Assembly (NCBI RefSeq): GCF_024171535.1
Contig: NZ_JALJZV010000001.1
Coordinates: 310,001 to 374,000, forward strand
Origin: Flavobacterium sp. HSC-61S13
GTDB taxonomy: Bacteria > Bacteroidota > Bacteroidia > Flavobacteriales > Flavobacteriaceae
Direction: 5' to 3'
DNA length: 64,000 nt
Below, piece after piece: positions 1-7,420 of the stretch. Both the position numbers and the translations under genes were made by a program. Below the pieces are notes generated by a model. That model worked only from the letters and a program-made list of their open reading frames with translations. It was not told where the DNA came from and ran no database searches. Within the stretch, counting starts at the first letter, position 1. Each line of letters begins with the position of its first letter.

Positions 1-529
1 TAATGGGGTCGGGAGTGTCGGGATATACTTTGCTAAACCATTTTTGATACAGTTCGATTTGCTTTAGTTTGTCTACCAAATATTGTTCGTTCGGTATATT
101 GTGTTCTATAGGATTGAGTATCGGTCCTCCGGCTTGTTCTTCGACATCCTTTGCACGACCATCCCAGAATTGCATCTGATGCAGTGAAGCGTAAAATACA
201 GTAGGGGAGTTTCGGGCGCCAAAGGTACCGTTGTCTCCAGGAGAGGTGGCTAAATTGTCCACGCCAAAGGTATTTAGGTCATGGCACGAATTGCAACTGA
301 TGTTTTCTTTTTTGGATAAACGTTTGTCAAAATATAGCATTTTTCCAAGTTGAGCCTCATTGGGTTGAATCTCTTCGTAATCTTTCGCTTTGATTGATTT
401 AAAATAGGTGGTAGCTTTTTCTAGTAATTCTGACTTTGGAACGGAATTTTTTGGATCAAAAGAACTGTCCTTCTCTTTTTTACAAGAAACCGAAACTACT
501 AGTAAACTGAAAAATAGCAATTGTTTCAT
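1..529 (-). CDS. Di-haem cytochrome c peroxidase family lipoprotein (C-terminal part outside window)
   Basis: The reading frame starts with ATG at 529 and runs off the left edge, so only about 176 N-terminal residues are visible. The N-terminus is a lipoprotein signal (hydrophobic stretch ending VSVSC-KK). A CNSCH haem-c motif follows at about residues 79-83, then FGARNSPTVFYA and FWDGRAKDVEEQ, which are typical of the bacterial di-haem peroxidase/MauG family. Family members use two c-type haems to reduce hydrogen peroxide in the periplasm. The second haem motif would lie outside the window. Lipidation and envelope location are inferred from the signal. A MauG-like role other than peroxidase cannot be excluded. 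Confidence 0.85.
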   Translation of the reverse strand, partial: MKQLLFFSLLVVSVSCKKEKDSSFDPKNSVPKSELLEKATTYFKSIKAKDYEEIQPNEAQLGKMLYFDKRLSKKENISCNSCHDLNTFGVDNLATSPGDNGTFGARNSPTVFYASLHQMQFWDGRAKDVEEQAGGPILNPIEHNIPNEQYLVDKLKQIELYQKWFSKVYPDTPDPI

Positions 530-744
530 CTTAACTTAGGTATACATTTATTTTCTAAGTGATAAAATTAAAGAAACATCTATTTTTAAATTATAACATT
601 TATCATGTTAAAATTATAATTTTTGATGCATAATATTTTTTATATTGTGATTTTTTATTATATTACAGTATATGGAGTTACAGGAAAATAGCTAACGGCT
701 TATATGGCGCTAAGTTTTTTTGATGTTTATTTAGAGTTGAGTGT

Positions 745-1317
745 CTACGGTTTTAAATTTTTTAAGCCGCGATTTAAAGTTCGAATGGAAACTCCTAAGT
801 AGGCTGCTAGATCGTCTTTAGATATCGAAATATTTTGCTGTTTCTGAATTTCTAATAATTTGTTTAAATTGTGTTCAACGGTATAAAGTTGTTGGTAGGA
901 CGCGCGACTTGCTGTGTTGACTATCCGCTCTGAAAAGGCGAAAAGCAACAAATTGTTGAGTTGTAGGTCTTCTTGAATCAGTTTTTGGAAATAAGGAATC
1001 GAAAAGGCATAAGTAGTTACTGTAGTTAGTGCCTCAATGGTACACAGACAAGGAATTTTTTGAAAATACTCTATTTCGCCGATGACTTCGCCTTGTCCTA
1101 AAAATTCTAAAATATATTCCTTGCCATTATTTTCAGTAAAATAACACTTGGTAATGCCCTCTTTGATCAACATAATTTTAGAGGTAGGTTCATTTTGTAA
1201 GAATATTCTATCTCCGGGATTATAGTGTTTTATAATAATATTTTCTTTACGTTGCTGTTGCTCGTAGATTTTCTGCACATAAAGCAGAAAAGAGTCGTTG
1301 GTTCTTAACATAGTCAT
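745..1317 (-). CDS. Crp/Fnr family transcriptional regulator
   Basis: This 190-residue protein has an N-terminal cyclic-nucleotide-binding-like beta barrel (about residues 25-125, with PGDRIFLQNEPTSKIMLIKEG and LGQGEVIGEIEYF) and a C-terminal helix-turn-helix around LAAYLGVSIRTLNRGLKNL. The helix-turn-helix fits a DNA-binding one-component regulator. Residues needed for cAMP binding are not obvious, as is common in Bacteroidetes members. I prefer the ATG at 1317. An upstream in-frame TTG at 1326 would add three residues and ATG 1311 is also possible. It is divergent from the HAD phosphatase at 1386 with under 70 bp between them, so a shared control region is likely. The regulated genes are unknown. 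Confidence 0.85.
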   Translation of the reverse strand: MTMLRTNDSFLLYVQKIYEQQQRKENIIIKHYNPGDRIFLQNEPTSKIMLIKEGITKCYFTENNGKEYILEFLGQGEVIGEIEYFQKIPCLCTIEALTTVTTYAFSIPYFQKLIQEDLQLNNLLLFAFSERIVNTASRASYQQLYTVEHNLNKLLEIQKQQNISISKDDLAAYLGVSIRTLNRGLKNLKP

Positions 1318-1320
1318 CTG

Positions 1321-1332
1321 GGACAAATGTCC
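1321..1332. promoter_or_regulatory. Short palindrome at the start of the Crp/Fnr gene
   Basis: GGACA-AA-TGTCC is a perfect 5-bp inverted repeat with a 2-bp spacer in the divergent intergenic region. It sits just upstream of the preferred ATG (1317) and overlaps the alternative TTG (1324-1326). An autoregulatory operator is a reasonable inference, but there is only one copy and it differs from the classical FNR half-site TTGAT. Confidence 0.3.
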
Positions 1333-1385
1333 TTTATTAGATTAGTATATTTTGTGAATTTAGCCTTTTTAAAAGTACAAAAATA

Positions 1386-2087
1386 ATGAAGAGTAAAATA
1401 AAAACAATCGCTTTTGATGGGGACGATACGCTTTGGCACAACGAGACTTATTTTCAGCAAGCAGAACTAGCGTTTTGTGATTTGTTGGCTGATTATATGG
1501 ATCAAAGTGAAGTGTCCAAAATATTACTGTCGATAGAAGTAAAAAATTTACCACTGTACGGATATGGTGTTAAAGGTTTTGTATTGTGTATGATAGAAGC
1601 TGCTAATAAAATATCTAATTTTTCTGTCAGTGGTGAATCTATTGGTCGAATAGTGGAAATCGGTCAGGATTTATTGAATAAGCCCACAATGTTGTTAGAC
1701 GGAGTACAGGAAAGCCTTGATCAACTTCAACCAAATTATCGTTTAGTTTTGGCAACCAAAGGAGATTTGCTCGATCAGCAAAGCAAATTAAAAAAATCTG
1801 GATTAGGAGCTTATTTTGATCATGTAGAAATTATGAGTAATAAACGCGTTGATGATTATCAGAAGTTATTAAAGCAATTGAACTGCCAACCTGAAAGCTT
1901 CTTGATGGTAGGAAATTCTCTGAGGTCAGATATTCAACCAGTATTGGCATTGGGCAGTTCGACTGTTTATATTCCTTATCATATCACTTGGGCGCATGAG
2001 GAACAAGGTGTGTCAGATCATTTTTTTGATGAATTGAAGTCCTTTAAAATTAGTGAAGTCATCGAAATATTGCCCTTTTTGATTTAG
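1386..2087 (+). CDS. HAD family hydrolase (YjjG-like phosphatase)
   Basis: This 233-residue haloacid-dehalogenase superfamily protein has motif I at the N-terminus (AFDGDDTLWHNE: nucleophile Asp, second Asp two residues on), an alpha-helical cap (about residues 25-95), motif II LATKGD, a basic residue region around SNKRVDDYQKLL, and motif IV MVGNSLRSDIQP. The family hydrolyses small phosphorylated metabolites such as nucleotides or sugar phosphates. The substrate is not readable from sequence. It is transcribed divergently from the Crp/Fnr regulator and followed 50 bp later by the CAT-like gene. Confidence 0.85.
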   Translation: MKSKIKTIAFDGDDTLWHNETYFQQAELAFCDLLADYMDQSEVSKILLSIEVKNLPLYGYGVKGFVLCMIEAANKISNFSVSGESIGRIVEIGQDLLNKPTMLLDGVQESLDQLQPNYRLVLATKGDLLDQQSKLKKSGLGAYFDHVEIMSNKRVDDYQKLLKQLNCQPESFLMVGNSLRSDIQPVLALGSSTVYIPYHITWAHEEQGVSDHFFDELKSFKISEVIEILPFLI

Positions 2088-2137
2088 ATGATCAATCAAC
2101 ACAGTAAGTAATAATACGTTTTAATATACAATAAATC

Positions 2138-2773
2138 ATGAAAAAATTATTAAATATGGAATTGTGGAATCGAAAGGAGCACTTTCTTTTTTTTAAGCAA
2201 TTCGACGAACCTTTTTTTGGCATTACGGTTGTTATTGATTGCACAGTGGCCTATAAACACGCTAAGGAGCACAACATGTCTTTCTTTCTGTATTACCTCT
2301 ATCGAGCGTTAAAAGCAGCTAATACTATCGAAAATTTTCGCTATAGGATTTTGGATGAACAAGTTTTCGTTTATGATTATACGCATGCATCTCCTACAAT
2401 AAATAGGGCAAATAAAACTTTTGGATTTGCTTATTTTGATTTTAACATAGATGAACAACTTTTTATAAAAAACGCTTTAATGGAAATTGGTCGGGTGCAG
2501 ATTTCAAATGATTTAATGCCTGCAACATCTGGGGAAAACGTTATACATTTTTCGGCATTACCTTGGTTGAATTTTAGTGCATTGTCGCATGCGCGCAGTT
2601 TTTCACATAGAGACAGTGCTCCCAAAATATCGTTTGGTAAATTGACTGACTCTTCGAACGTCAAGCAAATGTCTGTTTCAATACATGTACATCACGCTTT
2701 GATGGATGCGTATCATGTAGCACAATTTGTAGAGGTGTTTCAAAATTTAATGAACGAAGGTAAAGTGGGATAG
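2138..2773 (+). CDS. Chloramphenicol acetyltransferase (CatA) family protein, atypical active site
   Basis: This 211-residue protein has the length and layout of type A chloramphenicol acetyltransferases: WNRKEHFLFF near the N-terminus, the FSALPWLNFSAL substrate-pocket region at about residues 140-151, and the C-terminal active-site segment SIHVHHALMDAYHVAQF. The catalytic His of HHxxxD and its Asp are kept, but the usual Gly after Asp (HHAxCDG) is Ala. CatA enzymes use acetyl-CoA and act as cytoplasmic trimers. Many chromosomal Bacteroidetes homologues have no shown resistance role, so acceptor and activity should be left open. Weak links to the upstream HAD gene only. Confidence 0.8.
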   Translation: MKKLLNMELWNRKEHFLFFKQFDEPFFGITVVIDCTVAYKHAKEHNMSFFLYYLYRALKAANTIENFRYRILDEQVFVYDYTHASPTINRANKTFGFAYFDFNIDEQLFIKNALMEIGRVQISNDLMPATSGENVIHFSALPWLNFSALSHARSFSHRDSAPKISFGKLTDSSNVKQMSVSIHVHHALMDAYHVAQFVEVFQNLMNEGKVG

Positions 2774-2814
2774 AGATATGAAGAACCGTTTAGTTTTTTT
2801 TTTTGAAAGTCAAC

Positions 2815-2854
2815 GGCATAAAAAAAGGACAAAGAAGAAAAATTCTTTGTCCTT
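2815..2854 (-). terminator. Intrinsic terminator downstream of tRNA-Val
   Basis: A perfect 12-bp stem (arms 2825-2836 and 2843-2854, 6-nt loop) is followed on the minus strand by a run of T (A-run at 2818-2826 on plus). It begins two bases past the encoded CCA of tRNA-Val. The A-T rich stem may also stop plus-strand transcription from the CAT-like gene. Confidence 0.8.
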
Positions 2855-2856
2855 AA

Positions 2857-2934
2857 TGGTGGGCGATGAGGGATTCGAACCCCCGACCCTCTCGGTGTAA
2901 ACGAGATGCTCTGAACCAACTGAGCTAATCGCCC
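2857..2934 (-). tRNA. tRNA-Val (anticodon TAC)
   Basis: Read on the minus strand, the sequence folds into a standard cloverleaf: 7-bp acceptor GGGCGAT/ATCGCCC, D arm GCTC...GAGC, anticodon stem TCTCG/CGAGA with loop TTTACAC giving anticodon TAC, and T arm with GGTTCGAATCC. Discriminator A is at 2860 and the 3' CCA is encoded at 2857-2859. An intrinsic terminator follows directly. Confidence 0.95.
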
Positions 2935-3004
2935 TTGTGTATCCTTGAATACGAGTACAAATATACGCTAAAAATCATATTCTGCAAGGGATTGCCGAAA
3001 AAAA

Positions 3005-3379
3005 TTAATCTTTTCTTACATCTTTTAAGACCACCTTATCGTCGTAATTAATCATTTCAACGGTAATCGGCTCATTTTTAGTATTCTTTCCCTTGATAAC
3101 GTAGATCTTTCCGTTTTCAAAATTTTTCTTACTATTTTCAAAATCAACTTTTCCATAGGTCAAACAGTTTCTAACATCGTCAATGTTTACCCAATCTTCT
3201 TTTAGTTCTTGTTCTGCACTAGCAGATAACATCAAAGGTTTGGTTCGTAAATCCTGTAAAACACGACAATTTGGCAAATAACAAAAAGTGGTTTTTTTCT
3301 GCCCAAATACAAAAACTAAAAAAAGCCCCCCAATTAAAAAACCAAATAAATAGTATGCTAAACGCTGTGTGAATTTCAT
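3005..3379 (-). CDS. DUF4258 family membrane-anchored protein
   Basis: This 124-residue protein has one N-terminal transmembrane helix (YLFGFLIGGLFLVFVFG, about residues 10-26) and a soluble domain that includes CYLPNCRVLQDLRTKP and VDFENSKKNFENGKIYVIKG. The architecture (helix, cysteine-containing strand, C-terminal small alpha/beta domain) matches short DUF4258 proteins that I recognise in Flavobacteriaceae. Function is unknown. It stands alone between tRNA-Val and the repeat block, and its start lies 40 bp from the repeats. Confidence 0.65.
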   Translation of the reverse strand: MKFTQRLAYYLFGFLIGGLFLVFVFGQKKTTFCYLPNCRVLQDLRTKPLMLSASAEQELKEDWVNIDDVRNCLTYGKVDFENSKKNFENGKIYVIKGKNTKNEPITVEMINYDDKVVLKDVRKD

Positions 3380-3462
3380 GTTGAATTGTTTTGTGCAAAA
3401 TTAGCAATTCAGAATTGGAAAACTAAGGTATTTTTGGAAAATTATTCTTTTAAGCCTATTCG

Positions 3463-3934
3463 CTGATACATCTATATGCTGATATGCTGATGGGCTGATG
3501 GGCGAATAGGCTTTTACGCTGATACGTCTATACGCGGATGGGCTGATACGCGGATGGGCTGATACGCGGATATGCGAATAGATTGAATGGCAGATCCTTT
3601 TTACGAGTAAGGGCGAATACGCGTATATGCGAATGTGCAAATAGGTTTTTACGCTGATACGTCTATACGCGGATGGGCTGATACGCGGATATGCGAATAG
3701 ATTGAATGGCAGATCCTTTTTACGAGTAAGGGCGAATACGCGTATATGCGAATGTGCATATAGGCTTTTATACGCGGATATGCGAATAGATTGAATGGCT
3801 GTTCCATTTTTATGTGTAAGGGTGAATGGGCGTATATGCGAATGGACATATAGGCTTATCTGGGGATAAGTTAGAAGTCTGATCCTTTTTTACGAGTAAG
3901 GGCGAATACGCGTATATGCGAATGGGCCTATAGG
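3463..3934. repeat. Tandem block of imperfect ~80-135 bp repeats built of short GCGAAT/GCGGAT words
   Basis: Four adjacent imperfect units can be followed: about 3512-3645, 3646-3764, 3765-3854 and 3855-3934. Units 1 and 2 are almost identical except for one extra GATGGGCTGATACGCG block in unit 1. Units share the ordered words TACGCGGATATGCGAATAG, ATTGAATGGCAGATCC, TACGAGTAAGGGCGAATAC, GCGTATATGCGAATG and end in ATAGG. Short frames here encode only translated repeat and are not credible genes. The same ordered words recur inverted near 33.5 kb. Function unknown. Confidence 0.85.
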
Positions 3935-3955
3935 CTTAAGAGCAATAGGCTAACA

Positions 3956-5152
3956 TCAAAACATAAACAAACCAATATCCTTATATTCCAAATCATACCA
4001 ATCCGCAACGGATTTATGAGTGATCAATCCTTTGTAAACATAAATTCCACTGCGGATGATGGATTCATACGTGATGGCTTGTTCAAGCGTACCGCTTTCT
4101 GCAAAATCTATAATAAAAGGCGTAATAATATTACTGATAGACATCGATGCTGTTTTGGAATAACGAGACGTTATGTTTGGCACGCCGTAATGCACCACAC
4201 CGCTTTTGATAACGATTGGATTTTCATGGGTAGTTATCTCGGAGGTTTCAAAGCAACCGCCGGTATCGATACAGACATCCATAATAATAGCACCTTGTTT
4301 CATATGGTCAACCATCGCTTCGGAAACCACAATTGGAGAACGGTGTTTACCGCGAATCGCTCCAATGGCTACATCGCAACGCATCAAGGCTTTTTGCAAT
4401 AGTTTTTCCTGTATGGTTGAAGTGAATATTCGATAGGGTAAATTGTTTTGTAGTCGTTTTAGTTTTTCAATGGAATTGTCAAATACCTTGACATTAGCGC
4501 CGAGTCCTATAGCGGCTCTGGCGGCAAATTCCGCGACGATGCCCGCTCCAATAATCACTACTTCCGTTGGAGGTACGCCGGTGATGTTTCCAAACAGCAA
4601 TCCCTTCCCGTTTTTTAACGAAGTCATCAGTTCTGCTGCAATTAATACGGATGAAGTACCTGCTATTTCACTTAAAGCGTGTACCGCAGGAAGCGAGCCG
4701 TTTTTGTCTTTCATAAAGTCAAAGGCTAGCGCGGTGATCTTCTTATTGGATAAGGCTTCAAAATAGGGCTTACATCGCGATTTAATTTGGATGGTCGACC
4801 AAAGACAACTACCCGGTATCATCCATTCGATTTGCTCGAAAGTAGGAGGAACCACCTTGATAATCATCGGACAGGAAAATACCTTTTTGGTGTCTTTAGT
4901 GATTTCTGCCCCAGCTTTACTGTATTCTAAATCAGAATAATTGGATGCCTCACCAGCGCCCGATTCAATTAAAACCCGATGACCATAAGAAGCCAGAGTA
5001 TGAACCGATTCGGGAGTCAAACAAATTCGCTTTTCATTTTTGATATCCTCTTTTGGAACACCTATAAATAGCGAAGATTTTGACTTTTGTACCAATAATC
5101 GTTCTTCCTGCGGGATTAATTCGTGTGAAGAAAAGGGTGTGGTTATAGCCAT
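3956..5152 (-). CDS. ald: Alanine dehydrogenase
   Basis: This 398-residue protein of the alanine dehydrogenase/PNT family interconverts L-alanine and pyruvate plus ammonia with NAD+. N-terminal substrate domain: GVPKEDIKNEKRICLTPESV (pyruvate-binding Arg) and MIIKVVPP (Lys). NAD-binding Rossmann domain: VVIIGAGIVAEFAARAA at about residues 198-214. The stretch where the mycobacterial enzyme has its catalytic His reads LWSTIQIK here, so that His appears replaced by Gln; as I recall, this is shared by Bacteroidetes relatives. ATG at 5152 is six bases after the tsaE stop, so it is probably the last gene of a porX-tsaE-ald transcript. PNT-like or lysine-pathway relatives are less likely alternatives. 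Confidence 0.82.
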   Translation of the reverse strand: MAITTPFSSHELIPQEERLLVQKSKSSLFIGVPKEDIKNEKRICLTPESVHTLASYGHRVLIESGAGEASNYSDLEYSKAGAEITKDTKKVFSCPMIIKVVPPTFEQIEWMIPGSCLWSTIQIKSRCKPYFEALSNKKITALAFDFMKDKNGSLPAVHALSEIAGTSSVLIAAELMTSLKNGKGLLFGNITGVPPTEVVIIGAGIVAEFAARAAIGLGANVKVFDNSIEKLKRLQNNLPYRIFTSTIQEKLLQKALMRCDVAIGAIRGKHRSPIVVSEAMVDHMKQGAIIMDVCIDTGGCFETSEITTHENPIVIKSGVVHYGVPNITSRYSKTASMSISNIITPFIIDFAESGTLEQAITYESIIRSGIYVYKGLITHKSVADWYDLEYKDIGLFMF

Positions 5153-5158
5153 GGCAAA

Positions 5159-5578
5159 TTAATTTAATCGATTTTTTAAAGTTATTTTTCGCTGCCCATC
5201 CGCTTGAAGGTCTAAATAAATCTCCGAACGAACTTCGGGTAGGAGGTCAGGCGTGTTGTCAGGCCATTCCACAAAACACCAATTTCCAGAATCAAAATAT
5301 TCATCCAAGCCCATATCATAAGCTTCTTCTTCATTTTCGATACGATACAAATCAAAGTGGTACAGTATCGTTCCCTGCTTCGACTGGTATTCGTTAACTA
5401 TGGAGAAGGTAGGGCTAGTCGTAGCACCTTCCACGCCCAATTGGGCTACTAATGCTTTAATAAGAGTCGTTTTTCCGACTCCCATACCCGCGTAGAATAA
5501 CACCACTTTATGCAAGTTGCTCGACAACAATTCCTTGGCTACATCATCAATTTCGTGCAGTGAAAAAATCTTTTCCAT
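5159..5578 (-). CDS. tsaE: tRNA threonylcarbamoyladenosine biosynthesis ATPase TsaE
   Basis: This 139-residue protein has Walker A GMGVGKTTLIKAL at about residues 31-43, followed by TSPTFSIVNEY and the late FVEWPDN motif, the standard TsaE/YjeE signature set. TsaE is the ATPase that works with TsaB and TsaD in making t6A37 on ANN-decoding tRNAs. Length is normal. It lies between porX (4 bp upstream) and ald (6 bp downstream), so the three are probably cotranscribed. The porX-tsaE neighbourhood is, to my knowledge, common in Flavobacteriia and need not mean a shared function. Confidence 0.95.
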   Translation of the reverse strand: MEKIFSLHEIDDVAKELLSSNLHKVVLFYAGMGVGKTTLIKALVAQLGVEGATTSPTFSIVNEYQSKQGTILYHFDLYRIENEEEAYDMGLDEYFDSGNWCFVEWPDNTPDLLPEVRSEIYLDLQADGQRKITLKNRLN

Positions 5579-5582
5579 CTTT

Positions 5583-7133
5583 TTATTTTGGATTTAGGAT
5601 AATAAACGGAACAATCATTTCCTCTAACGAGATACCACCGTGTTGGTAAGTGTTTTTAAAATAGCTGACATAATAATTGTAATTATTGATGTAAGCCAGA
5701 AAGTAATCGCTCTTGGCAAAAATAAAAGAACTGCTCAAATTAATGGCTGGTAATTGTATTTTTTTAGGATCTTTAATATGATAGACATCTTTGTGTTCAA
5801 AAGTCAAACTCTTCCCGGTTTTATAACGCAAGTTTAAACTCGTGTTTTTATCGCCAATTACTTTAGAAGGATTCTTGCAGTTGATCGTTCCGTGATCAGT
5901 AGTGATGATCAGTTTAAAACCGGCAGCCTGCCCTTGTTGTATGATTTCTAAAAGCGGTGAATTTTTAAACCAACTTTGAGTTAGGGAACGGTATGCTTTA
6001 TCATTTGAAGCGAGTTCTTTAATCACTTCCATCTCCGTTTTAGCATGAGATATCATATCGACAAAATTGTAAACCACCGTAACGAGTTTGTTCTCTTTTA
6101 GGGTTTTAAAATTATCGACCAGTTTTTTACCGTCTTTATAATTGGTGATTTTAAAATATTCGTGTTTGATGTCGAGGCGCAATCGTTTCAATTGCTCTGC
6201 CAAGAACTCTGCTTCATAAAGGTTTTTACCCCCCTCATCGACGTCATTTCTCCAATATTGAGGTAACTGTTGTTCCATTTGTAAAGGAGTTAATCCAGAA
6301 AAAATGGCGTTTCGTGCATACTGGGTCGCCGTTGGTAGTATGGAGTAAAAGATGTTTTCTTTAGCGGTCTTATAGTGGTTGTTGACCGTTTCCTCCAAAC
6401 TTCTCCATTGGTCAAAACGCAGGTTATCAATCACTATAAAAAGTACGGGTTTTTCCCCAAGTAATTCAGGTGCCACCCATTTACGGAAAATCTGATGTGA
6501 AAAAACAGGACCTTCCTCTGGATTGTTAATCCAAGATTCATAGTTCTTCTCGACAAATTTACCGAATTGTGTATTGGCCTCTGCCTTTTGACTTTCGAGT
6601 ATATCAATCAGGTTCTGATCGTCTATGTTTTCTAATTTCTGCTCCCAAAAAACCAATTTTTTATACAGATCACTCCAGTCTTCATGACTGTTAACCAACT
6701 GCATATCCATGGCTATTTTTCGAAATTCCTTTTGATAGTCCAAAGTTGTTTTTTCAGAAACCAAACGCGATACATCTAAGTTTTTCTTTAAGCTCAACAA
6801 GATCTGATTGGGGTTAACCGGTTTAATCAGGTAATCGGCTATTTTAGAACCAATCGCTTCTTCCATGATGTACTCTTCTTCACTTTTGGTGATCATGATT
6901 ACGGGAATAGCTGATTTGATCGCTTTGATCTCGGAAAGGGTTTCCAAACCACTAAGGCCTGGCATATTTTCATCTAGAAAAACCACATCGAAATTGGAGT
7001 CTCGAAACAGTTCTATAGCGTCTTGTCCGTTATTTGCAGTCGTAACTGCATAGTTTTTCTTCTCTAAAAAGAGAATATGTGGTTTAAGTAGGTCGATTTC
7101 ATCATCAACCCATAATATTTTTATTGTATTCAT
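5583..7133 (-). CDS. porX: PorX: response regulator with PglZ/alkaline-phosphatase-like domain (T9SS control)
   Basis: This 516-residue protein has an N-terminal CheY receiver domain (acidic pair at residues 10-11, phospho-acceptor Asp54 in VVFLDENMPG, Lys in DYLIKPVNP near residue 104) followed by a PglZ/alkaline-phosphatase-like domain from about residue 200 (FIVIDNLRFDQWR, LIITTDHGTINCKNPSKVIGDKN). This is the PorX architecture. PorX works with histidine kinase PorY and sigma factor SigP to control type IX secretion, and the PglZ domain is a metal-dependent phosphodiesterase acting on nucleotide signals. The T9SS cargo genes at 21.8-32.6 kb show that the pathway is in use. First gene of the minus-strand group. 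Confidence 0.95.
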   Translation of the reverse strand: MNTIKILWVDDEIDLLKPHILFLEKKNYAVTTANNGQDAIELFRDSNFDVVFLDENMPGLSGLETLSEIKAIKSAIPVIMITKSEEEYIMEEAIGSKIADYLIKPVNPNQILLSLKKNLDVSRLVSEKTTLDYQKEFRKIAMDMQLVNSHEDWSDLYKKLVFWEQKLENIDDQNLIDILESQKAEANTQFGKFVEKNYESWINNPEEGPVFSHQIFRKWVAPELLGEKPVLFIVIDNLRFDQWRSLEETVNNHYKTAKENIFYSILPTATQYARNAIFSGLTPLQMEQQLPQYWRNDVDEGGKNLYEAEFLAEQLKRLRLDIKHEYFKITNYKDGKKLVDNFKTLKENKLVTVVYNFVDMISHAKTEMEVIKELASNDKAYRSLTQSWFKNSPLLEIIQQGQAAGFKLIITTDHGTINCKNPSKVIGDKNTSLNLRYKTGKSLTFEHKDVYHIKDPKKIQLPAINLSSSFIFAKSDYFLAYINNYNYYVSYFKNTYQHGGISLEEMIVPFIILNPK

Positions 7134-7233
7134 CGATTTGTCGTTCTCTGGTTTATCAGCTGCAAGTTATAGTAAAAATAGTGGAGTTTTAGGTTTGAAA
7201 AAAGCTTTTTAACAACAAGAAAAGATACTTTTT

Positions 7234-7249
7234 ATGTGGAAAACCACAT
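7234..7249. promoter_or_regulatory. Perfect inverted repeat in the porX/glycosyltransferase divergent region
   Basis: ATGTGG-AAAA-CCACAT is a 6-bp perfect inverted repeat 100 bp upstream of porX and 170 bp upstream of the glycosyltransferase. The rest of the 287-bp divergent spacer is plain AT-rich sequence. It could be an operator or a small hairpin; the sequence alone does not decide. Confidence 0.3.
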
Positions 7250-7420
7250 TTAGTGAAAAAAAAGTAATTTCGCTCAACCTCCCATTTTTCAAGACTTCAC
7301 TGACGATTGTTGTAAAAAAAAATTCCTTTTATATTATTATTTATTATAAATATAACAATGAATTTCATAATTACAATACTTAATAATACATTTGTTGAAT
7401 GTTTTAATAAAACTTTATAA

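Noticed and set aside
3401-3849. Minus-strand frames of 79 and 66 residues with IRIYAYSPLLVKRICHSIYSH-like text
   Set aside because: They are translations of the tandem repeat, start and stop inside it, and repeat the same words; no protein family is suggested.
3463-3934. CRISPR array
   Set aside because: The repeats are imperfect, of unequal length and abutting, with no unique spacers of constant size and no cas genes nearby.
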